A stretch of DNA of 9,739 nt from Corynebacterium accolens (lineage in GTDB: Bacteria; Actinomycetota; Actinomycetes; Mycobacteriales; Mycobacteriaceae), in NCBI RefSeq assembly GCF_030515985.1, contig NZ_CP100376.1:489804-499542 (forward strand). The letters are read 5' to 3'. This document shows, in pieces, positions 1 to 5,242 of this stretch (its first letter is position 1; the number at the start of each line of letters is the position of its first letter). The position numbers were made by a program, and so were the translations under genes. Below the pieces are notes generated by a model. It worked only from the letters and a program-made list of their open reading frames with translations. It searched no databases and had not been told where the DNA came from.

Positions 1-611
1 CCCGCCACATCGTCGAAACCGCCACCGTTCGCCTCCGCCGTTCCACCGGAAATAACGAGTTAGTGCCGGCACACCGCCTCGACCGCCTTACCTCCGGTCT
101 CCTTCTATTCACCAAGCGCAAAGAGGCCCGCGGCGCCTACCAGTCCCTCTTCGCAGAAAAGAAAGTCCACAAGACCTACCAGGCGGTTGCGGAATTCCGC
201 CGCTTGCCGACGCCCCTCCAATGGTCCTCCCGCCTAACTAAAACACCCGGCGAAATCCAAGGGCGAATAGCAGATGGTGAACCAAATGCTTTCACAACAC
301 TAGAATCGGTAGAACCCATTGATAAGGCCCCTTACGAAAAAGTTCACGGTTCACTAGCTGACCTCGGCATCTACACCCTCAAACCACAGACTGGGAAGAC
401 CCATCAATTGCGGCTGCACATGTGGCATGCAGGCGTACCGATCCTCGGCGATCCGGTTTACCCCACGATTTTCCCTGAGGAAGCTGAAGACATGTCCGTT
501 CCCATGCACTTAACAGCAACGGACCTAGAATTCACGGATCCACTCAGCGGAAAGCCGCGTCATTTCATCTCAAGACTTCCATTGGCCACACACAAATTGC
601 TTTATGCCTGA
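1..611 (+). CDS. RluA-family pseudouridine synthase, 5' end outside window
   Basis: Enzyme family that isomerises specific uridines in rRNA or tRNA to pseudouridine in the cytoplasm. The frame is open from base 3 without a stop, and the residues before the first possible GTG at 63 (VRLRRSTGNNEL) already fit the family, so this is a partial gene and not one starting at 63. About 202 residues are visible. The catalytic motif HRLDRLTSG is present, with the nucleophilic Asp encoded at 81-83, and near 385-455 the conserved KPQTGKTHQLRLH followed by GVPILGDPVY. The protein ends at TGA 609-611 with a normal family-like C-terminus. Actinobacterial relatives are chromosomal, so I read this as the left chromosomal flank of the mobile segment. 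The rRNA or tRNA target cannot be told from sequence. Confidence 0.9.
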   Translation, partial: RHIVETATVRLRRSTGNNELVPAHRLDRLTSGLLLFTKRKEARGAYQSLFAEKKVHKTYQAVAEFRRLPTPLQWSSRLTKTPGEIQGRIADGEPNAFTTLESVEPIDKAPYEKVHGSLADLGIYTLKPQTGKTHQLRLHMWHAGVPILGDPVYPTIFPEEAEDMSVPMHLTATDLEFTDPLSGKPRHFISRLPLATHKLLYA

Positions 612-865
612 AGCGCCCCGAGTTTTGTTCCTAGTCATGTGCCTTAATTTCTATTATTCCCTGCTGCGGGTTCTGCTTCCGCAATTCGGTTTCCACCCCG
701 GCTGGGATTCGGTATCCCAGGCTTTGGTGAAGCCTTACCTCGTTCCACCATGACACCCACTCAAACGTGGCGATTTCCACGTCGATAACGTCATTCCACC
801 TGCAAGTATGGACGAATTCATCTATTGTGAGGGCCGTTAACGTTTTCAGCTAGAGCATCGTCATT
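612..865. other. Non-coding stretch with hairpins after the pseudouridine synthase
   Basis: No reading frame of coding character is seen here. Two short perfect inverted repeats stand out: CTGGGAT (702-708) with ATCCCAG (714-720), loop of 5, and ACGTGG (765-770) with CCACGT (777-782), loop of 6. The first is followed only by GCTTTGG, so it is at best a weak terminator for the upstream gene. No tRNA gene and no copy of the tRNA fragment found at 6370-6404 is visible. The border between chromosome and mobile element probably lies somewhere between here and 1100. Confidence 0.5.
702..720 (+). terminator. Possible weak terminator of the pseudouridine synthase gene
   Basis: Perfect 7-bp stem CTGGGAT/ATCCCAG with a 5-base loop, about 90 bases after the stop codon. 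It lacks a proper T-tract (only TTT follows, after GC), so the assignment is tentative; it could equally be a protein-binding palindrome. Confidence 0.25.
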
Positions 866-911
866 TCAGTCGCCAACAATTCCGGTGGAAGCAGTGTGAC
901 GCGCGACGCTA

Positions 912-970
912 TTTAGTACCGGTAGGGCGGTATCGAGTACCGACCGGTGCGGATATCGGGTACCGGGGGT
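912..970. repeat. Cluster of CGGTA/TACCG repeats
   Basis: Within about 60 bases there are the palindrome TACCGGTA (917-924), the inverted repeat CGGTA-tcgag-TACCG (928-942), ACCG-a-CCGGT overlapping it, and a near-direct copy of the second unit (GCGGATATCGGGTACCG, 949-965) offset by 22 bases from GCGGTATCGAGTACCG (927-942). A two-turn period with internal dyads is typical of multi-site protein binding (operator, or iteron-like site). No protein can be assigned. Confidence 0.45.
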
Positions 971-990
971 AGTTTTTAGGCACTCTTTAG

Positions 991-1028
991 TGGACGGCCC
1001 ACGCAGTGTGTACGCGTGGGTTCGTCCA
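991..1028. repeat. Long inverted repeat (13-bp interrupted stem)
   Basis: TGGACG (991-996), one unpaired base, CCCACGC (998-1004), 9-base loop, GCGTGGG (1014-1020), TT, CGTCCA (1023-1028). No T-tract follows on either strand, so it does not look like a classical terminator. It overlaps the possible gene remnant and lies 26 bases from the TACCG repeat cluster. Confidence 0.5.
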
Positions 1029-1098
1029 TCGGGATGGTAAGCCCCGTCGATTTCGAAGCCCAGCTCGCTGATCAAAATGGTAATAAGAAGGCCGCTGC

Positions 1099-1290
1099 TT
1101 AACCCCTAAGCAGCTTAACTACGTGTCCACGATTTGCGGGCAACCCTACTTGTGGAGTTGGGCGGCGGTTCTTGATTGCACTGTTCCACGTGTTTCGCGA
1201 TAGGCCCGTGCGGTTTGCTAGGTCTACTGCGGTTGATAGGTGGTTAATACGCTTTACCCGGTCCAACTCGTCAAGACTGATAAGAAACAT
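1099..1290 (-). CDS. Small HTH DNA-binding protein, Cro/excisionase-like
   Basis: A 63-residue protein from ATG at 1290. This start is chosen over the GTG- or TTG-type starts further upstream because the family begins with a sequence like MFLISLDELDRVKRI, and AGGAG with an adjacent GAAAG lies upstream (AGGAG about 12 bases from the ATG, rather far). A helix-turn-helix fits residues 20-41 (VDLANRTGLSRNTWNSAIK). It is divergent from the repressor at 1447, the classical cro/cI layout, so it probably governs the lytic or excision direction. After PTPQV (residues 44-48) the last 15 residues do not resemble what usually follows in such proteins, which may reflect a frameshift or deletion joint close to its 3' end. 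Family membership is by eye; the role is inferred from context. Confidence 0.6.
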   Translation of the reverse strand: MFLISLDELDRVKRINHLSTAVDLANRTGLSRNTWNSAIKNRRPTPQVGLPANRGHVVKLLRG

Positions 1291-1326
1291 TGTCTTTTCT
1301 TTCTCCTGTTTATCGGGTGCGACAAC

Positions 1327-1356
1327 ATAGTATGTCATTCTTGACCAGATTGACAA
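1327..1356 (-). promoter_or_regulatory. Promoter of the Cro-like gene with dyad at the -10
   Basis: On the minus strand TTGTCA (1351-1356) is followed after 18 bases by TACTAT (1327-1332), a good sigma-70/SigA-type pair. It lies 36 bases before the ATG at 1290. The -10 is embedded in the dyad ACATA-g-TATGT (1324-1334), a plausible operator through which the facing repressor could shut this promoter. Confidence 0.55.
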
Positions 1357-1410
1357 TGTTGCAATTCACACGGGGGCACCCATTTTGTCTTTCCCCAGCT
1401 ACACCCCCAC

Positions 1411-1446
1411 TTGCCGACAAGATTTTTATGCACTAGGGTTTAAGTC
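1411..1446 (+). promoter_or_regulatory. Leaderless promoter of the immunity repressor
   Basis: TTGCCG (1411-1416), 17-base spacer, TAGGGT (1434-1439), matching the actinobacterial TANNNT -10. Only seven bases separate the -10 from ATG 1447, so transcription should begin at or within a base of the start codon. No Shine-Dalgarno is present, which agrees with a leaderless message. Confidence 0.55.
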
Positions 1447-1983
1447 ATGACAACCCCAGCAGACGTAAAAGACGTATTCGCCAGCCTCGCCGGACACCGC
1501 GTCACCGCCCAAGACATGGCAGATATTCTCGAAACCTCACGAAATACCGTGAACCTTCGATTGAAAAATGGATTGGTAGCGGAGGACATAATCGCCATAT
1601 CCCGTGGGTTAAACATCAATCCCGTCGAAGCTCTAGTAGAACTGGGGAATCTGACCCGCGATGAAGTCTTTGATTTCTTGGACGGCGGCGCCAAACTCCT
1701 ATCGCTAGCCAGCATTGAAGAACTCGTCTATCGCCTGGCCGAAGACACCCTAAGCAACGCCGACAAGATAGAACTAGGCGGTGCAGCACGTGCCCTGCTC
1801 GAACGCGATGACCTGGCTGCTCGTCGTGCGGGTGCCCCCGTGTCCGACGCGGATGGTTCAATGCCAGATGATGATGACGGCATTGTCCGCGAATTTGACT
1901 ACTCCCCCGACGAATACGCCGCAGACTCATCAATAAACGAACAAGAAGAACGCGAAAAACGAGGTGAAGATTTGATTGACTAA
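1447..1983 (+). CDS. Prophage immunity repressor-like HTH protein
   Basis: A 178-residue protein. A helix-turn-helix is seen at about residues 18-41 (VTAQDMADILETSRNTVNLR), followed by a segment (DIIAISRGLNINPVEALVEL, residues 47-66) that closely fits immunity repressors of temperate actinophages, where 'sorts by habit of residing' helices follow the HTH. A helical middle and a very acidic tail (DDDD at 141-144, YSPDEYAADS) complete it. It should bind operators in the 1290-1447 divergent region, silence the Cro-like gene and confer homotypic superinfection immunity. There is no RecA-dependent autoprotease (S24-type) domain, so induction would need another route, possibly the ImmA/IrrE peptidase encoded further down. 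Start chosen because the -10 sits seven bases upstream (leaderless). Confidence 0.75.
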   Translation: MTTPADVKDVFASLAGHRVTAQDMADILETSRNTVNLRLKNGLVAEDIIAISRGLNINPVEALVELGNLTRDEVFDFLDGGAKLLSLASIEELVYRLAEDTLSNADKIELGGAARALLERDDLAARRAGAPVSDADGSMPDDDDGIVREFDYSPDEYAADSSINEQEEREKRGEDLID

Positions 1984-1990
1984 CACATAG

Positions 1991-2020
1991 TTAGCGAAAA
2001 ACGCCGGAGTCAGCTACAAT
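1991..2020 (+). promoter_or_regulatory. Possible promoter for the DUF3800 operon
   Basis: TACAAT (2015-2020) is a near-consensus -10; 18 bases upstream lies TTAGCG (1991-1996), a poor -35. If used, transcription would start near 2027 and give a leader of about 90 bases containing the 2069-2097 hairpin. Alternatively the operon is read through from the repressor gene, which stops only eight bases before. Confidence 0.4.
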
Positions 2021-2097
2021 CAGTAAACACAGTGGCGGCATTGAAATACATGTACCGCGCTCATTCCGGCGGCTAGAGCATTTAATGTTCTAGCCGC
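2002..2097 (+). promoter_or_regulatory. Leader RNA with competing stems ahead of DUF3800
   Basis: A strong hairpin is formed by 2069-2081 and 2085-2097 (GCGGCTAGAGCAT with ATGTTCTAGCCGC; 13 bp, one G-U, loop of 3). A second possible stem pairs CGCCGGA (2002-2008) with TCCGGCG (2065-2071). The two stems share bases 2069-2071 and cannot both be complete. The hairpin ends 11 bases before the Shine-Dalgarno AAGGA (2109-2113) of the DUF3800 gene. There is no T-tract, so an intrinsic terminator is unlikely; a translational switch, a processing site or a protein-binding site is possible. The 2002-2008 strand exists in the RNA only if transcription starts upstream of the TACAAT-dependent start. Confidence 0.4.
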
Positions 2098-2117
2098 TGA
2101 GTCATTTCAAGGACGTT

Positions 2118-3061
2118 ATGCTTATTGCTTACTTGGATGAATTCGGCCACCAAGGCCCCTACATCAGACACGACCACCCTAAATTCAACACACACCCCGT
2201 ATTCGGTTACGCCGGATACATACTCCCCGCCGAAAATGTACGCCAGATGGGTGGCTACTTCGAATATGTAAAAGAGCACCTACTTGCCTGGGAAATCGAA
2301 CGCTTGAAGGTTCACCCGAAACGATGGGAGAAGAAAGGCTCAAAACTTCTCACCACAACAAACATCGAGAATTATGGCGAGGAAATAAACCCCGCGATGA
2401 ACCGTATATTCCGAAAGCTAGGAGAATTAGACGGAAGGATATTCTTCTTCGGTCAACAAAACCCATCGGAACAGTCAAAGAAACCAATGAGACTTCCCAA
2501 GCCCGCGAAGAGCATTGTCTCATTCAATCAATAAACCGACTCGGAACCTTCGCTTCTAAAGCAAACCAAAAACTAATGGTCATCATGGATGCCACCGACA
2601 CAGACAACCGTGAACGGGCCGTCGCCACTTTAGGGAAAACGATATATTATCGCCAGAACAAGGAAAATAGAAGCATCATTGAGATACCTGTTCAGGCCGA
2701 TAGCAGACTATACGGAACAATCCAATTGGCAGATTGGATATGCGCGATACTTGGCCGACTAACGGACTATCATTTTGCAGAAACTTCCGCCTTTGGTTGG
2801 GCCGTAGACATGGGGCAAAACCTCGCACCACTATGCCAAACGACTAACAATTCAATTATCTGGTCTAACTCCCCCAGCAAAGACTCTCGATGCTTTCCAA
2901 ACCAGTTAGTGAAAACCACCAAATTTTGGCAGTCTGAAGCTAGAGCCGAAGCTAAGAAAAACCGGCAAAATCAAAGAAATAACCAAATGATGCAGAATAT
3001 GCTTGACGCTAGTTCGCCGGAGCTTCAGAAGAAACTGGAACAAATCAGAGGCAATCGTTGA
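2118..3061 (+). pseudogene. DUF3800 protein gene, interrupted by a -1 frameshift
   Basis: The first frame (ATG 2118, AAGGA four bases upstream) encodes YLDEFG at residues 5-10, the N-terminal acidic motif of DUF3800 proteins, and runs to TAA at 2532-2534, but its last part after about 2483 has no family character. The -1 frame resumes it: TNETSQAREEHCLIQSINRL, then MDATDTDN, and near the end QLADWICAILGRL, the family's C-terminal acidic motif, stopping at TGA 3059-3061. Joined, the protein would be about 314 residues. The break lies at TCAAAGAAACC (2475-2485): a lost A in the A-run, a sequencing error, or a programmed -1 slip on A_AAG (2477-2480). DUF3800 proteins occur in phages and mobile elements; their biochemical function is not established. 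The gene is notably A-rich. Translation of the next gene depends on this one terminating at its true stop (TGATG overlap). Confidence 0.75.
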
Positions 3062-3432
3062 TGATTGAATCTCTTATACAATCCGCTGAGGCCCGGGGTT
3101 ATAGAATCCGCTGGCACCGCGGCGGCCCAAAAGCAGCATGGCTCCCCCACCGGTCCACCATCACCCTCCGCGTAGGCATGGATGACACAACTACCCTGTG
3201 CTCCCTAGCCCACGAACTAGGCCACGCGCATTATGGTGACCCGCCCGGCCACCACGGCGCCCACGAAATACGCGCCGACAGGTTCGCCGCCCGCCTCCTG
3301 GTCTCCCCCACCGAATACGCCACCACAGAAGCAATCTACGGACCACACCCGGCCACCCTCGCCAACGAACTCGGGGTGACGGTCAAAGTCCTCAAAACTT
3401 GGCAAAACATCTACGAAAAGACAGCAGTATGA
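3061..3432 (+). CDS. ImmA/IrrE family metallopeptidase
   Basis: A 123-residue predicted zinc peptidase of the ImmA/IrrE family. The zinc motif HELGH is at residues 51-55 and a downstream AHEIRADRFAARLLV segment (68-82) supplies the expected third ligand, probably E69. In known cases (ImmA of ICEBs1, IrrE of Deinococcus) such enzymes cleave a cognate phage/ICE repressor or repressor-like regulator, so the immunity repressor encoded at 1447 is the natural substrate candidate. ATG 3061 is preferred over the TTG at 3058 because it overlaps the preceding stop as TGATG (3059-3063), indicating translational coupling. Its own stop overlaps the next start (ATGA, 3429-3432). The third-position bases are strongly C/A-biased. 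Family assignment is firm; substrate is inferred. Confidence 0.85.
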   Translation: MIESLIQSAEARGYRIRWHRGGPKAAWLPHRSTITLRVGMDDTTTLCSLAHELGHAHYGDPPGHHGAHEIRADRFAARLLVSPTEYATTEAIYGPHPATLANELGVTVKVLKTWQNIYEKTAV

Positions 3433-3998
3433 AAAAGCTCTCAATTCTTCTCATCGCAGTCCTCGCACTAGCGAGCTGCACCTCCAACGAGGAACCCACG
3501 GCAACCGATAAGCCGTCCTCAAACACCTCAAGCACATTCAGCACCTCGAGTACCAAACGCAGCAGCTCGACCAAAACCGCGGACCCCTCCAACACACCCC
3601 TAACCACAACACAGGAACCTGCTGCTGCCAATAGCGCCTTACCCGAGGCGAATCCGCAAATGGCACAACCGACCGTAGTCGAGTGCCTCCAAGGCACCCC
3701 TGGGCCCGCTCGATGGTCAGACGGCACTGTCTCCTTCTCCCAATGGTGTTTTGACAACCGCGGAGGACAGCAGTACCTCGAGAATGAAAGCCAAGCCGGT
3801 CTAGTAGAAAACGGAGAATGCGTAGGGCCGGCGGCAGAATGCGGATACGGCACCGCAGCCAACGGCGCCCGAAATCCGACTTCGGGTGAAATCCAGACCT
3901 ATCACGGCTGCCAAGACGGATACATCAACGACCCTGCTTTGTGCTCTCAAGCAGAGGGCGCTGTCCGGGCTGCGGACCCAAACGGCTCTATCTATTAG
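3429..3998 (+). CDS. Secreted lipoprotein with Ser/Thr linker and Cys-rich domain
   Basis: A 189-residue protein. MKK, then a hydrophobic stretch (LSILLIAVLALAS) and the lipobox L14-A15-S16-C17 predict SPII cleavage and lipid anchoring to the outer face of the cytoplasmic membrane. Residues 18-82 are a Ser/Thr/Pro-rich low-complexity linker. Residues 83-189 form a probable globular domain with six cysteines (86, 107, 131, 138, 161, 172), consistent with three disulfides. I do not recognise that domain. The start overlaps the ImmA stop (ATGA), so it is probably coupled to it; no strong Shine-Dalgarno is visible. Prophage lipoproteins at this position often block superinfecting phage at the envelope (established for some phages of other hosts), so superinfection exclusion is a reasonable guess here, not a demonstrated role. 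Confidence 0.75.
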   Translation: MKKLSILLIAVLALASCTSNEEPTATDKPSSNTSSTFSTSSTKRSSSTKTADPSNTPLTTTQEPAAANSALPEANPQMAQPTVVECLQGTPGPARWSDGTVSFSQWCFDNRGGQQYLENESQAGLVENGECVGPAAECGYGTAANGARNPTSGEIQTYHGCQDGYINDPALCSQAEGAVRAADPNGSIY

Positions 3999-4026
3999 GA
4001 GCCATGCGCTTTCAACGCAATCCCCG

Positions 4027-4060
4027 CCCCCGGTGCTCACTGAAATGAACACCAAGGGGG
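4027..4060 (+). terminator. Hairpin after the lipoprotein gene, possible terminator
   Basis: CCCCCGGTG (4027-4035) pairs with CACC-aa-GGGGG (4050-4060) around a 14-base loop, with a 2-base bulge. It lies 29 bases after the lipoprotein stop and before the separate P63C promoter, but has no T-tract, so termination is uncertain. Confidence 0.3.
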
Positions 4061-4185
4061 TTGAGGGCCCAACAATCGGCAATGCGAACTAAAAAACGCA
4101 TCGAGATCAAACTCAGAAACCCAACTGGGACTTTCCAACAAAACATCATTTCACAAGCATGACCAAAGCAGTACAAAATCCAGCA

Positions 4186-4200
4186 TGATAATATGCGATT
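4186..4200 (+). promoter_or_regulatory. Extended -10 promoter, leaderless, of the P63C gene
   Basis: TGATAATAT (4186-4194) is an extended -10 (TGn plus TAATAT) ending six bases before ATG 4201. That places the transcription start at the A of the ATG. No -35 at a usual distance and no Shine-Dalgarno are seen; the extended -10 explains the former and leaderless initiation the latter. Confidence 0.65.
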
Positions 4201-5154
4201 ATGGAAACGCACAGCGGGAAACTACCCCGCCCAAACTACCGAAAAATAGCCGGACAAAAAGCAGCCGACACCCGATGGGGACGAAAAATCGAACGAGCAA
4301 CCCACCAAGGAACCCTAAACATAGCCGGAACAGACCTATCCTGCTACGTACTCGAAGACGGACGCCGGGTAATCAGCCAATCCTCAATCATGAACGCCAT
4401 GGGACGTACCCCTCGCGGACGACGCGCAAGCCACGACAATCGACCACCCTTCTTAGAAGCAAACAACCTAGCCGCATTCATCTCACCCGAGCTCCAAAAA
4501 GCAGTCGCTGGAATCGACTATCGCGTCGGGGATAACCCGAACGTCATCAACGGACACAACGCCGAAATCCTCCCCAGAATTTGCAACGTCTACCTCGACG
4601 CAGAAGAAGCCGGCGTGCTTACAACCACACAAAAACCAATCGCCAAAACCGCCCGCAGAATCATCAAAGCCCTAGCACTGGTAGGAATCACCGCTCTAGT
4701 CGATGAGGCAACTGGCTACCAGGAAACTCGCGCCAAAGACGAACTGCAACGACTCCTTGATGCCTACATTGCAGAAGAATTCCGCCCCTGGGTTCGCACT
4801 TTTCCCGAGGCGTTTTTCAAGGAAATATACCGCTTGCAGGGCTGGAAATTCGTCCCCGGCAACCATCACCACCCGCAGTACGTCGGAAAGTTCATCAACA
4901 AGTACATCTATACGCCAATGCCGACTGGCATCCTAGACCGTCTTAAAGATCTAAACCCTAAAAATGAGCAGGGTAACCGGCCGCGGAAGCATCATCAGCA
5001 TTTAACTGATGACATTGGGGTCAACCACTTAGAGCGCCAGATTAACCAGGTAGTCACGCTGATGCAAGCATCCGATGACAAAGTTCAGTTTGAGAATCTT
5101 TTTGAGCGCGTTCACTCAAGAAATCTTCCAGTTCAGCAAATGCTCGACATTTAA
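4201..5154 (+). CDS. P63C-domain protein
   Basis: A 317-residue protein of unknown biochemical function. The N-terminus (residues 1-30) is basic (YRKIAGQKAADTRWGRK) and may bind nucleic acid. It is followed by a segment with CYVLEDGRRVISQSSI (48-63) shared by this family. The P63C domain covers about residues 185-285: AYIAEEFRPWVRTFPEAFFK, then EIYRLQGW, NKYIYTPMPTGIL, the His-rich RKHHQHLTDDIG (262-273) and HLERQINQVVTLMQ (276-289). P63C proteins are known from phages, plasmids and islands. ATG 4201 is chosen because the extended -10 lies six bases upstream. Its own promoter between immunity genes and integrase suggests expression in the lysogen, as cargo rather than as part of the lytic programme. 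Codon usage changes along the gene, from C/A-ending in the 5' half toward mixed. Confidence 0.8.
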   Translation: METHSGKLPRPNYRKIAGQKAADTRWGRKIERATHQGTLNIAGTDLSCYVLEDGRRVISQSSIMNAMGRTPRGRRASHDNRPPFLEANNLAAFISPELQKAVAGIDYRVGDNPNVINGHNAEILPRICNVYLDAEEAGVLTTTQKPIAKTARRIIKALALVGITALVDEATGYQETRAKDELQRLLDAYIAEEFRPWVRTFPEAFFKEIYRLQGWKFVPGNHHHPQYVGKFINKYIYTPMPTGILDRLKDLNPKNEQGNRPRKHHQHLTDDIGVNHLERQINQVVTLMQASDDKVQFENLFERVHSRNLPVQQMLDI

Positions 5155-5242
5155 GAACCCCGCCCTGGCGCTACAGATGTGAAATTCGCGTGCCGGGACG
5201 GGTATCACCCCATCCGATTAAAGAACAGAACAGGTCTGTCTT

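Larger units (their letters stand above)
866..1105 (-). pseudogene. Possible remnant of a phage early gene
   Basis: An open frame on the minus strand runs from just after the stop at 1106-1108 to TGA at 866-868. The part near 975-1075 reads like a genuine protein end (ISELGFEIDGAYH, then DGRTHAYTLRG), resembling the beta-wing end of small winged-helix DNA-binding proteins of actinophages. Downstream the frame loses protein character and runs through the TACCG repeat cluster. The only initiator is a TTG at 1075 without a Shine-Dalgarno sequence. It lies just downstream of the Cro-like gene on the same strand, where the next early lytic gene would be expected. I infer a decayed or truncated phage gene; chance resemblance is possible. 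Confidence 0.3.

Noticed and set aside
830..890. CAGCTAGAGCATCG, similar to a tRNA D arm
   Set aside because: No acceptor, anticodon or T arm can be placed around it.
885..905. Weak similarity between GGTGGAAGCAG in the left non-coding region and GTTGGAGGAGCAG at the tRNA end, considered as attL
   Set aside because: Needs a gap, lacks the T-loop sequence, and is short enough to be chance.
1616..1933. Open frame on minus inside the repressor gene
   Set aside because: Arg/His/Leu-rich shadow translation; the plus strand encodes a recognisable repressor.
2069..2097. Hairpin as a rho-independent terminator of the repressor gene
   Set aside because: The stem is strong, but TGAGTCATTT follows instead of a T-tract, so it is listed as a regulatory leader element.
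2082..2279. Small minus-strand open frame over the DUF3800 leader and start
   Set aside because: No family character and no ribosome-binding site; it overlaps the well-supported DUF3800 N-terminus and the leader hairpin.
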